A stretch of DNA of 64,000 nucleotides from Pollenia angustigena (Eukaryota > Arthropoda > Insecta > Diptera > Polleniidae): positions 63,149,393-63,213,392 of the forward strand of contig OV884059.1 of NCBI GenBank assembly GCA_930367215.1, given 5' to 3'. Under the pieces are notes generated by a model. That model made no database searches and was not told where the DNA came from. It was given only the letters and a program-made list of their open reading frames with translations. A program made the position numbers and the translations under genes. Below are positions 19,732 through 32,843 of this stretch, in pieces; within the stretch, counting starts at the first letter, position 1, and every line of letters begins with the position of its first letter.

Positions 19732-21879
19732 CTAGGGTATTCATTTAATCGAGTTTTTGCTTTAATCGGTTAATCGCTCGATTAATTAACTGAGGTTTTG
19801 GTTTAATCGGTTAATAATCGGTTAGTTTTGTTTTTGATCGGTTATGATTATTTCAGTATATAAAAATGCATTATTTGTTTATTATTTGGAGTTTATAAGT
19901 AAAACAAGTTAGAGTGCTATATTCGGCTGTGCCGAATCTTTGATACCCTCCACCGACAGTTCGAATGTTTAAGGAGTGATATCTGTATGATGTTATTATT
20001 ATCTTAAACTGTGAAGATTTGTTATTAATTATGGTTTTAGGCGACTAAACTGTTTTCCAGTAGTAGGGTTTATATGGGGCCTAGGGTAAATTATGGACCG
20101 ATCATCACGAATTTCACAGCGTCATTTCTAGTCCTTTAAAACTGTGACGTACCAATTTCTGTTATGATAGCATTATTAATTATGGTTTTAGGTGTACTAA
20201 ACTGTTTTCCGGGAGTAGGGTTTCTATGGGACCTGAGTTAATTATGTACCGATCTTCACATAATTTCACAGCATCATTTATAGCCTAAAAAACTGTGACG
20301 TACCAAATTTTGTTTTGCTAGCGTTATTTTTTACGGTTTTAGGCGTACTAAACTTTTTCCCGGGAGTAGTGTTTATATAAGGCTTAGGGTAAATTATGGA
20401 CGGATCTTCACGAAATTTAACAGCGTGATTTCCAGTCAAATAAAACAAATGTTTGCAAAATCTTATCTCATTCCGTGCCTTGTACCAGCATTTATGTTAT
20501 TTTTTGTAACAAAATTATCAATTTTTTTTAGGTGGAACCATTTTGATTCATAGCTCTGGTCCTACTGAACCGATTTTGCTGGATTTCAATCCCAAACTGC
20601 TTAGGATAGCTACAAGCAATTTGGCACCAATCTTGTTCATTTCTTTTGAGTTGTTCGAGAGTGAGCGTGTTTTCAACAGACGGACAGACAGACGGGCATG
20701 GCTAAATCGACTTAGAATTACTCAAGGACCCAGAATAAATATACTTTATGGGGTCTGAGATGAATAATAAAAAAGTTTCACACGGAATGACAAACTTAAT
20801 ATACCCTCTTCACAACTTATTGTGGTGGAGGGTATAAAAAAAAACAATAACATACAAAACATAACAATTCTTGAACTAAAACTGCTAACTCACTTTCAGC
20901 ACATTTTACAGGAGAGACAAAAAACTTTTTATTTTCTCTATTTGCAGCTTAATAGAAAATTAAAAATACAGTTAGTTTTACACACTTCAAGACTTAAGTA
21001 GAAAAAAAACTACATGCGACGAGGCGTATCTTTCTCTACCACACGGCATCAACATCTCAATTTACATAAAAAGTGGATTAAGCCTGTTTGCATATTAAGC
21101 CGACGATATATATTTATTTCTTGTAATTATTTTAAGACATAAGACTTTACCTTGTGAATCCCCCAAATATGTATTTATAAACAAATAAACTGATAAAATT
21201 TTATTAGTTATTTCAATAGTTACAGGAGATCTTATAAAATAATCTTTTAGAAAAGTAATTTGGTTTAAATGGTTAGGATTAAAGCGATTCTTTTCTTTAG
21301 TTTTGACAAAACTTGACTTGGAAAAAATTATTTTACTTATCGTAGATCTAAGTTCTCAGTTATTTTCCAGGATGTCTCTAAACATATAAAATACTCCATT
21401 ATGCCATTAGAGTTTTTTTTTAATTTTTAACACTTCCTATTGTTTCGGTTAATTCTGTTAAAAGACTGATATAAGAAAATATGTATGAGAAACGTGAAAC
21501 AAAAAAAGGTGTTGACAATCAAACATTTAATCCATTTTTCGCCACATTCCTGCTGATCGATGATGGACATAAAAAAATTGAAAAACATTGTAATTTTAGT
21601 CACCGGTCGGCGGAAAATGGGTTAAAATGAAGGTCACTGAACACCTTCTTTGTTCGTATAAAATATAAATTTTGTATATGAGACGAAACAAATAATTAAA
21701 AACACAAAAAATATATTATAATACTACAAAATATTGAAATTTTTGTTACATCGGTTAATCGACTGAAATTAACCGGTTTAATCGTTAATCGAAAAAAGCC
21801 AATTTGAAGTTAACCGATCAGTTAATCGGGTAGTAATTATTCGGTTAACCGATTGACGGTTAACCGAATGAATACCCTA
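19732..21879. mobile_element. TIR element with GGTTAATCG subterminal repeats
   Basis: Ends CTAGGGTATTCATT and AATGAATACCCTAG. Within about 110 bases of each end, TCGGTTAATCG and its reverse complement are repeated many times. The interior (20840-21745) is AT-rich with no transposase remnant. A Helentron/DINE-like repeat (19905-20840) is inserted. Target duplication unclear, so the superfamily is open; the ends resemble hAT-type MITEs. Confidence 0.65.
19905..20840 (-). mobile_element. Helentron/DINE-like repeat, near full length
   Basis: Begins AACAAGTTAGAGTGCTATA, then the hairpin TTCGGCTGTGCCGAA and GATACCCTCCACC, and ends GGTGGAGGGTATA. Near 20683 it holds ACGGACAGACAGACGGGC, a GTCY-type microsatellite on the minus strand. 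A hairpin end, subterminal inverted repeats and a GTCY array are features of DINE-1/HINE elements. I infer that class without a match to a consensus. Confidence 0.45.
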
Positions 21880-22071
21880 GTAAATACAAATGAATTTAAT
21901 AGAAGCAGTTGAACTTAATAAAAGTTTTTTAAGAAAAAAATATTTTCGAGAAAATCGGTCCAGAAACAATAGAGTTATGACCCAAATATAATTTTTTCTT
22001 GAGAAATATGTATTTTCGGGAAACATGCACTTTTTATAATCAGCGTTTTTTATAATTAAGTTTGTTTAAAT

Positions 22072-22533
22072 CAGTGTTCGAAAATAAACACTAAATATCG
22101 TTTCTTAATGTTCGGTTCGGTTGATTTGTGGAAATCACAAACGCTAATAGTGTTTGTGTAGAAAATCATTAAAAAAAATAACGTTTACCTGTTAGTCATC
22201 TTTCAAACACAAAAATATTACTGTTTTTATCAAACTCAACAAAAGATGTGAACATTTAATTCCGTTCGGTTTTTATTTTGAAAATCCACAAACTTCAATG
22301 TATTCGGTTCGGCTCATTAATGTTCGTACCTTTTGGCTGGTAAAAAAACCAAACATTTTTTACAAAAACAAAATACACACACGAAACATTTTATAATGTT
22401 CGGTTCTTTCTTGAAAATAGTTACGAACGGTATTAAGGGTTGTGTATGTTTACACAATCACTAAAAAAATAGATATCATTCATGGGTGTGTGAGCCGAAC
22501 GTTAAATAATGTACTGTTTATGTTCGAACACTG
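22072..22533. mobile_element. hAT-type MITE, GTGTTCGAA family (copy 1)
   Basis: Ends CAGTGTTCGAAAATAAACA and TGTTTATGTTCGAACACTG. Flanks GTTTAAAT (22064-22071) and CTTTAAAT (22534-22541) differ in one base. GTTCGGTTCGG motifs are repeated inside. Confidence 0.7.
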
Positions 22534-23399
22534 CTTTAAATATATATATGTTTATACAAATACCAATATGAATATATATTATAACCTATATTTATTTGTT
22601 TATATAACTTTCTGTTCTTATCGGACCGTGGTGAAGGGTAAATAAAATTCGGCATAGCCGAATATAGCACTGTTACCGTTGGTATTGCCTTAAAATTTAA
22701 GCAATTAAGATAAAAAAAATGATTTAGAGAGTGGTAAATATTTATCATAATATTTGAATCAAATTATTTTTGTCTGATCCCACAACAACAGATAACGGAT
22801 GTTCCCATGCTGTTTATCAATTATCCTTAGTGATGGTGACAAGTGTTGTTTAACACGTTGTTTGTATCGTTCTTTTTCTCATAACAACAATAATTTTCAT
22901 TAAAAAACATGTAAAAGTGGGTATACTCAGCTGCGCCAATTCTTTGTTATCCTCGTTTGAATATTTCAGGAGTGGACTTTATATGGGATCTACATATTAT
23001 ATACCAATCTTTATGAATACAACAGAGCATTCAGAGATGAAAAAAGTGACGTAAGAAAAATAATACCCAAATCATTTGAAACAGGCGGGTTTAATAAACA
23101 AAAATTGCATTATCAAAACAAAAATGCAAAAAGGGCAGCTTTCGAAGAAAACGACAGAAAAAACACAACATTTTCTGTCTCGTGACGCTCTGTGATAAAT
23201 ACTAACATCACAGTATTATAATTCCTTGCGCAGTATTGAATTCCATTTTAAAAATATTATAAAAAACTAAAGTTTAACCTAATTTAAATGGAGTGTCATC
23301 ATTTGTTTTAATTTTAGGGGTATTTAAGTGTTTTTCAGGAGGAGAATTTTCTTAATTTTACTTTGATTGTACTTAAGGAAAATTATAGAAACAAAAGTA
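22534..23399. other. Fragments of DINE-like repeat, otherwise nothing
   Basis: 22630-22675 carries the end GGTGAAGGGTA and the hairpin TTCGGCATAGCCGAA. 22905-23060 resembles the start of another copy (GGTATACTCAGCTGCGCC). The rest shows no gene. Confidence 0.35.
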
Positions 23400-23407
23400 T
23401 GTACATT

Positions 23408-24469
23408 CAGTGTTACCGTTCGCCCGACTAAAGTCGCAATTTGACCCTTTTTCATCGGTCTGCGACTTTTTGTGAGACTTTTTTTTATCACCGACTTTTG
23501 CGACTATTTTAATTTTTCTGCTACTTTTTACCCTTTTTGTTAAGATTCTTACAAAACATTCAATTTTCTTATTATTTGTATCAAAAAAAAAAAATTCGTC
23601 AAAATAGCCTCGTCAAAATTTAAAAACAATTCATAAATTATTGTTCATTTGGCAACACTTTTATTACATTTTTGCAACCTTGTCATGTATACAACGTATT
23701 TGAGGCGAATTCAGTTCAAGGTGGTGGCAAGTTTTGACAGTTCGGACCAATTTGTTTTAATTTGTCAGTGTTTTGTTAGAAATGGTTGACATTTCGAATC
23801 GTAAACACCAGCAATGCAATGCAAAAAACCTCTGTTGTTTCTGTTGGTTTTGGATTGTTGTAGTCTTAGCACCACCCGTAGTTTTCGAATCGTAAACACT
23901 AGCAAAGCAATGTAAAAACATGCAATTCAATGCTGTCATCTTTAAATTTAATAGACAAAGATATAGAAGACTGGATTCCCTGTGATGAACTTATTTCTAA
24001 ATATAGAAATAAAATTTAAAAAAAGTAGTATTTATGTAGGTATGTTAAGAAAAAGAAATATTGCGCCAAGATCAAACGAACGGAATTAAAGTAAAATTTT
24101 CAAGGGGCTTTAATTGGACAAGTTTAAATTTTGTCAAAAATATATTAACCTTAACTTTTTTGGCTTGTTTTTAAACAGAAATTCTACTCCTTTGACCTTG
24201 GCAGCATACGACAAATTTATTAAACTTAAGTAAATGTTTTCACTATACATGAAAACATGGACAAACATGTACATTGTTATGAAATATGATAAAAATGAAT
24301 TCTGCAATAAGCTTTTTGTTTCAATTGTTTTGTTATGCTTTTTATTAATAAAAAAACGTTAAAAAAAAGATGTGCGACTTTTATTTTCTGAAACGACTTT
24401 TTTGTGCGACTTTATTTTTATAAAACAACCTTTTGTGCGACTTTTCAAAAATTCCTAACGGTAACCCTG
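23408..24469. mobile_element. Non-autonomous hAT-type element, perfect 8-bp TSD
   Basis: Ends CAGTGTTACCGTT and AACGGTAACCCTG. Flanked by TGTACATT at 23400-23407 and 24470-24477. TGCGACTTTT motifs are repeated near both ends. TTTCGAATCGTAAACAC occurs twice inside (near 23791 and 23883). No transposase seen. Confidence 0.85.
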
Positions 24470-24477
24470 TGTACATT

Positions 24478-25065
24478 AGATCAAATTTCAGTACTGTCAT
24501 ATAATTTTATTGAAGCATTTTATGCGTTTTTAAGCGCCTTTTGGAACTCTATATGAGAACAAAGAGGACCATAACAAAAAACACAGAACAGAATTACGCG
24601 TATCCATCGTTCGAATTCTAAGTTATGGTCTTAAGTTTATACAAAAATCCCATACAAAAAAGCACTTTTAATTTTTCCAGAACTTTCAAATTTTCCAGGA
24701 CACTTTTCTAATTTTTCTTTCGTTATTCGGACTGTTACTAAAACTGAAAAAATAAAGAGACTTACCACATCGGTCCAGTCGTTAGTAGTCGGATAACGAT
24801 TTTACATATTTTGACAAAAGTGGGCGTACAAATTTGCGTAATCAGTTTTACTTGTACGTGTAATTACCCAAGGATTAAAAATCATTTGTTCCAGGTTTGA
24901 GCTGAATCTAAAAAGAAATTAAATTATTTTTTGTTATTTATTTTTTATATAGCTCCAATAAGGGTAAATAATAATTTGAGTTGTATCGGTAAAAGAGGGC
25001 GCAGAAGTGGGCGTGACCATCTTTTCTTTCTCTACAAACCTTATTCGGACTATTACGAACATAAC
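24478..25065. other. AT-rich gap without a recognised gene
   Basis: Contains AGTGGGCGTGACC-type words shared with other fly repeats, but no element ends or coding sequence that I can support. Confidence 0.3.
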
Positions 25066-25207
25066 CAGTGTTCGAAAATAAACAGTACATTGTTTAACGT
25101 TCGGCTCACACACCCAGGAACGATATCTATTTTTTTTAGTGATTGTGTAGACATACACAACCCTTAATACCGTTCGTAACTATTTTAGTGTTTATTTTCG
25201 AACACTA
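25066..25207. mobile_element. hAT-type MITE, GTGTTCGAA family (copy 2)
   Basis: A deleted 142-bp relative of 22072-22533. It keeps CAGTGTTCGAAAATAAACA at the left and TGTTTATTTTCGAACACTA at the right. Flanked by a perfect 8-bp duplication AACATAAC (25058-25065 and 25208-25215). Confidence 0.85.
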
Positions 25208-25215
25208 AACATAAC

Positions 25216-26115
25216 GAATCTTTGATACCCTCCACCGACAGTTCGAATGTTTTAGAAGTAATATCTATATGATGTCTATTTATTATTAATTTATCTTTAT
25301 AAAAACAGACATTATTAAATTATTGACCGACAATCAGAAAGTTTTAACTTTTCTTTTAGCAATTTTTACTAGCTTGAGTACAATATCACGATTCGTAATA
25401 GTTTAAGACGAACTTTAATGATTTTCAGGAGGGTAATTTATAGTGGAGCCATGGTAAGCTATGAGCCAATCATCCCAAAATTCTGCAGAGTTATTTCTGG
25501 TATTAAAAAACATAAATTTAAATACAAGGAGAAATTAGTTTTAGCATTTGCAGTGAATTTCAGAAGGCTGCTTAAAATGGGATCTAAGGTAAATTATGGA
25601 CCGTATATCACAAAATTGCATAACATTTTTTCTGGCCATATGAAGCTAAGTTGGAAGATTGTTTACTGCAATACTTACTGATTTTTAGTCATATAAAAAT
25701 GTGATGTACCAAATTTTGTTATGATAACTTAATTTTTTACGTTTTTAGGCGCACTAAACTGTTTTCCGGAAGAACAGTTTATATGGGGCTAAGGGTAAAT
25801 TATAAACTGATCTTCGCGAAATTTTACAGCGTGATTTCCAGGCGAATAAAACGAATTTTTGCAAAATCTTATATTCCGTGCATTGTTCCACCATTTATGT
25901 TAGTTTTTGTAACAAAATTATAATTTTTTTTTAGGTGGTGGTTCCACAATTTGACGCATAGCTCTGATCCTACTGAACCGATTTTGCTTGTTTATTTCTT
26001 TTGAGTTTTTCGAAAGTAAGCGTGTTTTCAACAGAGGGACAGACAAACAGATAGACGGACATGGCTAAATCAACTTAGAAATGATAATTATACCCACACC
26101 ACAATAGTGGAGAGG
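25216..26115 (-). mobile_element. Helentron/DINE-like repeat, second copy
   Basis: Starts GAATCTTTGATACCCTCCACC, as in 19940, and ends AATAGTGGAGAGGGTATTATG. Holds GACAGACAAACAGATAGACG near 26040. The MITE 25066-25207 inserted at its outer end. Confidence 0.45.
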
Positions 26116-26139
26116 GTATTATGCATTTGTACTTATGTG

Positions 26140-26577
26140 TGTAACGCTTTAAAATATTGATCCTAGACCCACCTTAAACGATGTCTGTCCGGCTGGCTGG
26201 ATGTCCATGTGACCTTCTGCGCAAAGTACAGATCGCAATTTTAGAGATTATTTGATAAAATTTTAAACATAGGTTCTTATTGGCACAAGGACCAAGCCTA
26301 TTGAAATCGTAGGACCACGAGGGAAGATAGGGGGAACTTTCTTCCTCTCAGAAACTATCAAACCGATTTTAATGAAATTTAAAACATATAGATCCATATC
26401 TATATGCAATTTCTGCCTGCCACAACCTTTCAAACCGATTTTAATGAAGCTCATAAACATAGATACATAAATCCATATTTATATGGACACATAAGCATGA
26501 TGTGTTTTTAAATACTGTGGTGTAGGTTATCATATGGTCGGGCTTGACCGACTAGTCTTTCTTACTTGTTTTTTTTC
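26140..26577 (+). mobile_element. DINE-like repeat, different subfamily end
   Basis: Has the GTCY-like stretch GATGTCTGTCCGGCTGGCTGG near 26179, two iterations of AACCGATTTTAATGAA, and a terminal hairpin GGTCGGGCTTGACCGAC (26537-26553) followed by TAGTCTTTCTTACTTG. This parallels the TTCGGC...GCCGAA hairpin plus CTTACTTG of the other copies. Confidence 0.4.
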
Positions 26578-26908
26578 GATCTCAGGTTTTATTGTAGCAT
26601 GCCAAGAAAAACAGTCTATTCGATCATCTTGTATGTATAGCCAAGCGAGAAATTTTACACATATTTAAATTATTTACATAAATTAAGTTATTGTTGATAT
26701 GGTACCGAGGATTATAAGTTATTTAGGTAAAAATGATAAAAGTTTTTAATAGTTTGTACATACAAACATTAATTTTAATTTATTAAGATTAATTACTTTT
26801 TTGCTTTTGAAATTGTGAGTGTTTCTGAAATATTTACAATCTTTAAAGGTCTGCCAAAAGAAAAGGCTATCAAGTGACATAAGTAGCAATTCTATAACCA
26901 CGTGTTAG

Positions 26909-28707
26909 CAGCGTTACCGTTAAAAATGTTCAAAAAGGGGCACAAAAAGGGGATTTTCAAAATATAAGTGGCACAAAAAGGAGAATTCTGAGAAAAAAAG
27001 GGGCAACTTTAAAAATAAGACCATTTTAATTTTTATTAAGTTATTTTCACGGAAAACATAAACGTTACAAAAAATAAGCCTCTTCCTTTGTATAAATAAG
27101 AGGCCTAACTCCACTTTTCGAAAATTTCTCAATTTTGTTATACATATTACTATCTAATTAGATGTGAACTCTTTGAAAATAATTTTGTTCTTTTATAATT
27201 TAAATATTTTCCTTTAAAAAATATGAAAAATGGGTATAGAGTTTTAATCTTATTTGATTTTTTCCGAAGCTACCAGCCAGATAAAAGGAAAATATACATA
27301 ACAAAATTAGGCCATTATATATTGCTTAAATATGAATTACAAAAGCTTCGCGTGTTTGGCAAATTTCTTTTTGTAGCATTTTAAATTTTGAAAATCCATT
27401 TTTCAAACAATACTAATTTTCTCTAGTCTTTATTTTGTGGAGTAAGGTCTTTTAGCTTTTGACACATCCATATATAGTCGAACTTCCCTATATAATACAG
27501 AACTAACATTTTTTCTACTTTTGTTTATAAAACTGTTATTTTAGTTCCATTATCTATTAACATTTGTTTCAATAATATCCATATAAGGAACAGTTTGACG
27601 ACTTTTGCGTTAAGTGTTTAATTGCTTGTAAGAAATAAAGTGCTGGAAAATAATCTGCTAGGCTACAAAACCTTTTGTGCTGCTTATTTAACTTTTAATG
27701 ATCAAATTTATTTTAAAAGAAATGCTGCTACTAAAACGAGCGACTGTTGTTAAAATCGTTATCAAGAAACTAAGATACTGCCATGCTACCTTTGCGCTTA
27801 GTTAATTGTATACCATATTTTTAGGTAATTTTACCTAAGATTTTTTTTTTGCGTGTAAGGAGATCAAATTATAATAATTTTTGAAATTTGTTCATTATAT
27901 AGAAAGCTTCATTTTATAGAACTTCACTATAGAGATGTTCGAATGTATATATTTTTTTTTTTTTTTTTGCCTTTATTCATAATAATTATACACAAGGATT
28001 GTGAATTAATTAAAAGAAAGTTCATGTAGTAGAACATAGGGCACCAATATGTATATATACACAGTGAAAAAACACGTCTTGTTTGCAAGTTAACGTGTAT
28101 GAACTGTTGCATATAATTTTACCCTTCACCACAGCTGGAAATATATAAGTTCGTTATTATATAAGTTTGTCATTCCATTTTTAATTTAACAAAATCGGTT
28201 ACTAATTAACTTAGTAATAGACTTATAACCACGTTATAATTCCCAAAATAAGGGCTTTGGCACAATAGCGCCTTTATTATGAGTGATAGGTGGACCAAAT
28301 TTAGTTCTGATATTTATTATTAGGAGAAGTTAGTAGTGGTACGATTACATTACAGTGCTATGCTGTTTCTTTAGTTGTTATATATGTAAGTATCTAATTT
28401 CCGAAAATATGCATCTATGTATATTTATTAATAAGTTCAACATGGACTGCCGGGTATTAACTTTCAGTCTATTTGACCACTTATTATTTTATAATGCTAA
28501 TTTAAAAAAAAAAAAAACCGTTTACAGGATGCACTTCTATGCGGTAAAGTAAAAACATACAATCATATAAAAGCTGGAGGTTAAAAAAGGGGCACAAAAA
28601 CATGCAAAATGATACAAAAGGGGATTTAAAATAAAACGGGCAAAGAAAGTGGCATGGCATTAAAAAAGGGGCAAAAATGCGACTTTAGTCGCATAACGGT
28701 AACGCTG
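26909..28707. mobile_element. Non-autonomous hAT-type element, perfect 8-bp TSD
   Basis: Ends CAGCGTTACCGTTA and TAACGGTAACGCTG. Flanked by CGTGTTAG at 26901-26908 and 28708-28715. AAAAAGGGGCACAAAAAGGGG motifs are repeated near both ends. The inside is AT-rich without transposase remnants. Ends resemble those of 23408-24469, so the two may share a transposase source. Confidence 0.85.
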
Positions 28708-28715
28708 CGTGTTAG

Positions 28716-29500
28716 ACAATTTATCTGAAAATAATTTTATGACAAGTTGTGACCAACTCCGCTGTTTTTTTGTTTTGGTGTAAAAAATTACCTACATATG
28801 TAAAAATTTAGGTTAGGTTAATGCTAAAAACCTTTGAAATTTGAACTTTTTTGATTCAGAAGTTTTATGCCATTCTTGATTAATAACTCAACAATTGAAA
28901 AATTGAAACCAACTGAAACATAGAAAATGAATAGGTTTATTTTGGAACTGACGAGTTTTGTTACAAATTTTGGAAAAAAGAGTTTTGCTGCAAACCGTAT
29001 GGGATCGAACTAGTTTTGCAACACACTATAGCCCACCAGGAAAATTAATCATTAAATTTTAGTATAATTTGAAAGTTACATTAATTTCTTAAAATAATGC
29101 AAACAGTGCTAAAAATGGAGAAAAGGGAGAGATAAACTACACCAATTCCCATAAGTCTTATCTAATGTAGTATTTGCGGTAGAAAAGTTGAAAACAACAC
29201 CAAGGCTAACTTGCTTAGATGTAAAGGGCATCAAGTGTACTTAGTGCTGTTTACCACTGAAATTGTAACAATAAGGAGAATGTGCTTGAGGCAAAGAACA
29301 TCCAGAGTCCTTTTTTTGTAAAATGTGAATTGAGGTCTTTTGTTTTTAATATAGATGAATTAAAACACTGCCATTTTGGTTTTATTTTATTTATTGAGTC
29401 AAATATTTCGATCAACTTTGTTAATCATTCTCAGGAAAATTAAATATATTTTAATTTTAACATGCAGATGCGCCTTCAGTTGATACTTGTATAACTTTTA
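28716..29500 (+). other. Gap with a possible zinc-finger (PHD-like) coding scrap
   Basis: In one frame around 29170-29330 the sequence reads CSICGRKVENNTKANLLRCK then GHQVY, a CxxC...C..GH spacing like the PHD finger of some LINE ORF1 proteins. It is short, with no continuation I can follow, and may be chance. The rest of the stretch holds no gene. Confidence 0.25.
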
Positions 29501-29506
29501 TAACAC

Positions 29507-30115
29507 ATTTTTACATATCGTCACCTAAAAGACGAAATAACCTATCTGCAGTTTTCAAAAGTTTACAGGAGAGGGGAAAAACGTTATAAAATTGGAACTA
29601 TTAACGATATTGAGACGAAAATTACACATTTTGATTAAAATGAAACCAGTAATATATATCGGTTGAGAAAATTTTGTCTTTCTAATCACAGCTTATGTTA
29701 TGACACTTAGGTTTTTTGGAATTGTAAAAATCTGAAACCAAATAACCTATATGCAGTACTAATTAGTATGAATAAATAAAAATTTCTTTCTACACATGAA
29801 CATTATATATGTACATTAAATAATTACAGTAGTAGTTTCTTTTACTGGTTTAAGCAAAAACAAGTACTTAATGTTTGTTTAAATTATATATGCAACAAAA
29901 TTAAACTTTTATCGTGATTTTTGATGATTTATTTTTCTCTTTTTTTGTGCGTAACGGTCCTCTAGGTACAAAAACTTTGTCATTTGTAATATTACATGTT
30001 CAAAATTTTGCACACATATCCGTTATGATATAGGGAATAAAAATCCATAAAAAACTCAATTTTGAAATTTTTGCAGATAGGTTATTAGGTCTTTAAGATG
30101 ACGATATGTAAAATG
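29507..30115. repeat. Foldback element with ~43-bp imperfect arms
   Basis: TTTTTACATATCGTCACCTA...ACCTATCTGCA (29507-29549) is mirrored by TGCAGATAGGTTATTAGG...GACGATATGTAAA (30073-30112). A third AACCTATATGCAG occurs near 29742. No ORF. Confidence 0.5.
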
Positions 30116-31111
30116 TTCGGACAAAGGCAAATTTTTAATACAGAAAAAGAAGCATTTGTGATTTTCAACATGTTTTTGTGGTCTAATGTAAAGTTTTCAA
30201 AATGTGGCTTGGTGTATTTTTTTCCCAGCTGCACAAAAATAGGAATTTTTAAACAAATAAATTAAAGGTTTTTCTTCAGTGTACTAGCCATGGTTTTTTC
30301 CGTTCCATAATCAATATTACTGTCCTAGACCAAAATATAAGATTGCAAGTCTTTATTTATCCCAAAATGAGTTGATAAAATATATTTTCAAATCATTTTT
30401 CGGGTTAACCCCCACATTGGAAGAATGTCATATATTTTTCCGAGTTCCTTTTCCATTTTTTTCTTTTATTATTCACTTTGAAGGTTGAATTTTAAAATGT
30501 AGTTGTCTTAGTGCTTTCACCACGGGAGCTACAGCAGATTTCCAGTCATATAAATCGCTAAAAATATATTTTTCAATATATGATTTATAAAAAACAAATA
30601 TTTCAAAGCGAACTTTTTACAAATTTGCATTTTTAAATTCCCTAATTCGACCCTATTTCATCAACGATATCTGGGCGAACTTCGAACGGAAGCTATGTAT
30701 ACCAGCGAGTTTTGTTACAGACAATGCAAAGAGATAGTTTTGAAAATGTCCGGTGAGTGGAACTTACCAGTTTTGTTACCAACTGCAATTTTAGGTCACA
30801 AAAAAAACATAGAAAAGGACATGCTTCAATACAATCTATATATTTATTCCCATAAAGTGCTAAAAGATCTGTCAAAATCAATTGTTATCTCAATATTTTA
30901 ATTTTTGAAACAAACGAGTCTTGGAGCTTACCTGCTCATAAATTATAACAATAATAAAAATAAGAATTTTTTTTTATTTTAACCGTGGCTGTGGTTTTTC
31001 TTGACGTTACAGTTCGTCACATGAGTTTACGCCACGCAATGTCATTTTACGTTATGTAATTATATATGTACGTAATTACATACAAATATTTTTTATAATC
31101 TCCACCACCAC
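30116..31111. other. AT-rich gap without a recognised gene
   Basis: The phrase GCGAGTTTTGTTACA recurs in variants near 28951 and 30709, hinting at a dispersed repeat. No coding sequence supported. Confidence 0.3.
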
Positions 31112-31705
31112 TTTGAATTAGGGTATACTAAGTTTGTCATTCAGCGTGAAACTTTTTGATTAAACATCTAAGACCCCATAAGCTCCTTGAGTAATTCTAA
31201 GTCGATTTAGCCATGTCCGTCTATCTGCTCATCTGTTTAAAATACGCTCACTTTCGAAAAACTCAAAAGAAATGAACAAAGGTTGTAGTTATCCTAAGCA
31301 GTTTGGGATTGTGATCCAGTAGGATCAGAGCTATGAATCAAAAGGTGAAACCACAACCCTAAAAAATTTATCATTTTGTTTCAAAAACTAACATAAATGG
31401 TGGAACAATGCACGGAATGCTATAAGATTTTGCAAAACTTCGTTTTTATTCGACTGGAAATCGCACTGTAAAATTTCGTGAAGATCGGTCCATAATTTAC
31501 ACTAGCCCTCTTATAAGCCCTACTCCCGAAAAACAGTTAAGTTCGCCTAAAACCATAATAAATACATATTACTATCATAACAAAATTTGACACGTCACAG
31601 TTTTATAGGACTAGAAATGCCACAAAAAAATTTCGTCAAGATCGGTTCATAGTTTACCCTCGGCCCCATATAAACCCTACTCCCGGAAAACAGTTTCGTT
31701 TTTTT
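31112..31705 (+). mobile_element. DINE-like repeat, truncated third copy
   Basis: Reverse complement of much of 20000-20840: TAAGACCCCATAAG, ATGTCCGTCTATCTGCTCATC, GATCCAGTAGGATCAGAGCT, CGGAAAACAGTT. It ends abruptly beside the pogo-like remnant. Confidence 0.45.
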
Positions 31706-31722
31706 GTCCTCTTAGCTAATAA

Positions 31723-32843
31723 TTAGTCCCAGGACGTAACTAAAATCTGAACTGCATTTCTAAGATTGAAATTTTTTAGTTTGAACTCCAAATTTGTTTC
31801 CATTTCCCCGAGCAAATGGGTGAGCGGTGTTTTTTTGTAATGAAATTTGATCAAGTTAATAGCGTTCTGACCAAACAGCTGAATAAGCGCAGTGCAATTG
31901 GAAGGCAGATTCATTGCTAGAAATAAATTGTCAGCGCTATACTGGGCGACACGTCTCGTTATCCAAAAGTAAAACAGCTTTTAACAGCTGCCTTTTTAAG
32001 GCCAAAAATACATATGAAAAATTTATTTTTACTATATATAAAATGTTAATTTTCGTGGGGAACAAATTCGCAAAGAAACCAGTCCTTGAAAATATATGAT
32101 GTCATCCACCCTTTGTTACTTGATTTGTATGTATATCATTAGATTATTAAACAAATTTAAAGGCGCGTGGGTTTTTTGATTTTCCAAAAACCAACAATTT
32201 TAGTTTTTCTGTGCCAATCGTATTTGAACAGGGTAAAAAAGTTATTCGCTCTTTACAAACGGTTCTTCCGGGAGCCTTTTTCTCATTGCATGTGACAAGG
32301 GTGTGATTTGGAAGCATCCGATAATATAAGCCAGATTCGTCGGCATTATAAAAGCATTGTAAATTTGAGTCAACCCATGCTCCTCAACATAATCCTTAAA
32401 CTCTTGCACAAATGAATCAATAAGATGCGGTTTCGAAGACAATTTTTCGTCGGTAATTTTTAAAAACCTAATTCCATGTCGACGCTTAAATTTCTTAAAC
32501 CATCCTGATTTGTTCCATAAATTTTGGAATGAAACCTTTTTGATCGTGAAATGTCTGCTGATATTTTGTTTTAAAAACCACTCATAAAGCATTTTTCCAT
32601 TCTCGGGTACTAGGCTTTCTTTAAGTTGCTACGTTTGTCAGGGCCACTTTCTGTTGTTCGTACGAAATATTTTAGTTGATTTTCTTGCTTTATAATGCGG
32701 TAAACCGAAGATTTATGAAATTTATAATTTACGCAATTGAATGTATGGAATATCCACTTTTGACATTTGTTTAAATCTCTAATGCTTGAGTAATTTTTTT
32801 TTGGCTTTAAAATATGTTGAATTTTCCCATATTTAAACAACAC
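31723..32843 (-). pseudogene. Decayed pogo/Tigger-type transposase
   Basis: Read from 32843 leftwards. A CENP-B-like N-terminal part is followed by KMLYEWFLKQN, then KKFKRRHGIRFLKI and EEHGLTQIYNA. With a frame change near 32345 the sequence continues ESGLYYRMLPNHTLV, KKAPGRTVCKERI and LLVFGKSKNPRAFK, then WMTSYIFKDWF. The end has MNLPSNCTALIQ, INLIKFHYKK and AVQILVTSWD. These are landmarks of the Tigger/jerky (DD-E, Tc1-mariner-related) family. In this copy the usual ADE becomes a frameshifted AF, stops interrupt the middle (around 31950-32110), and the expected DN of the second catalytic block is out of frame. Non-functional. Confidence 0.8.
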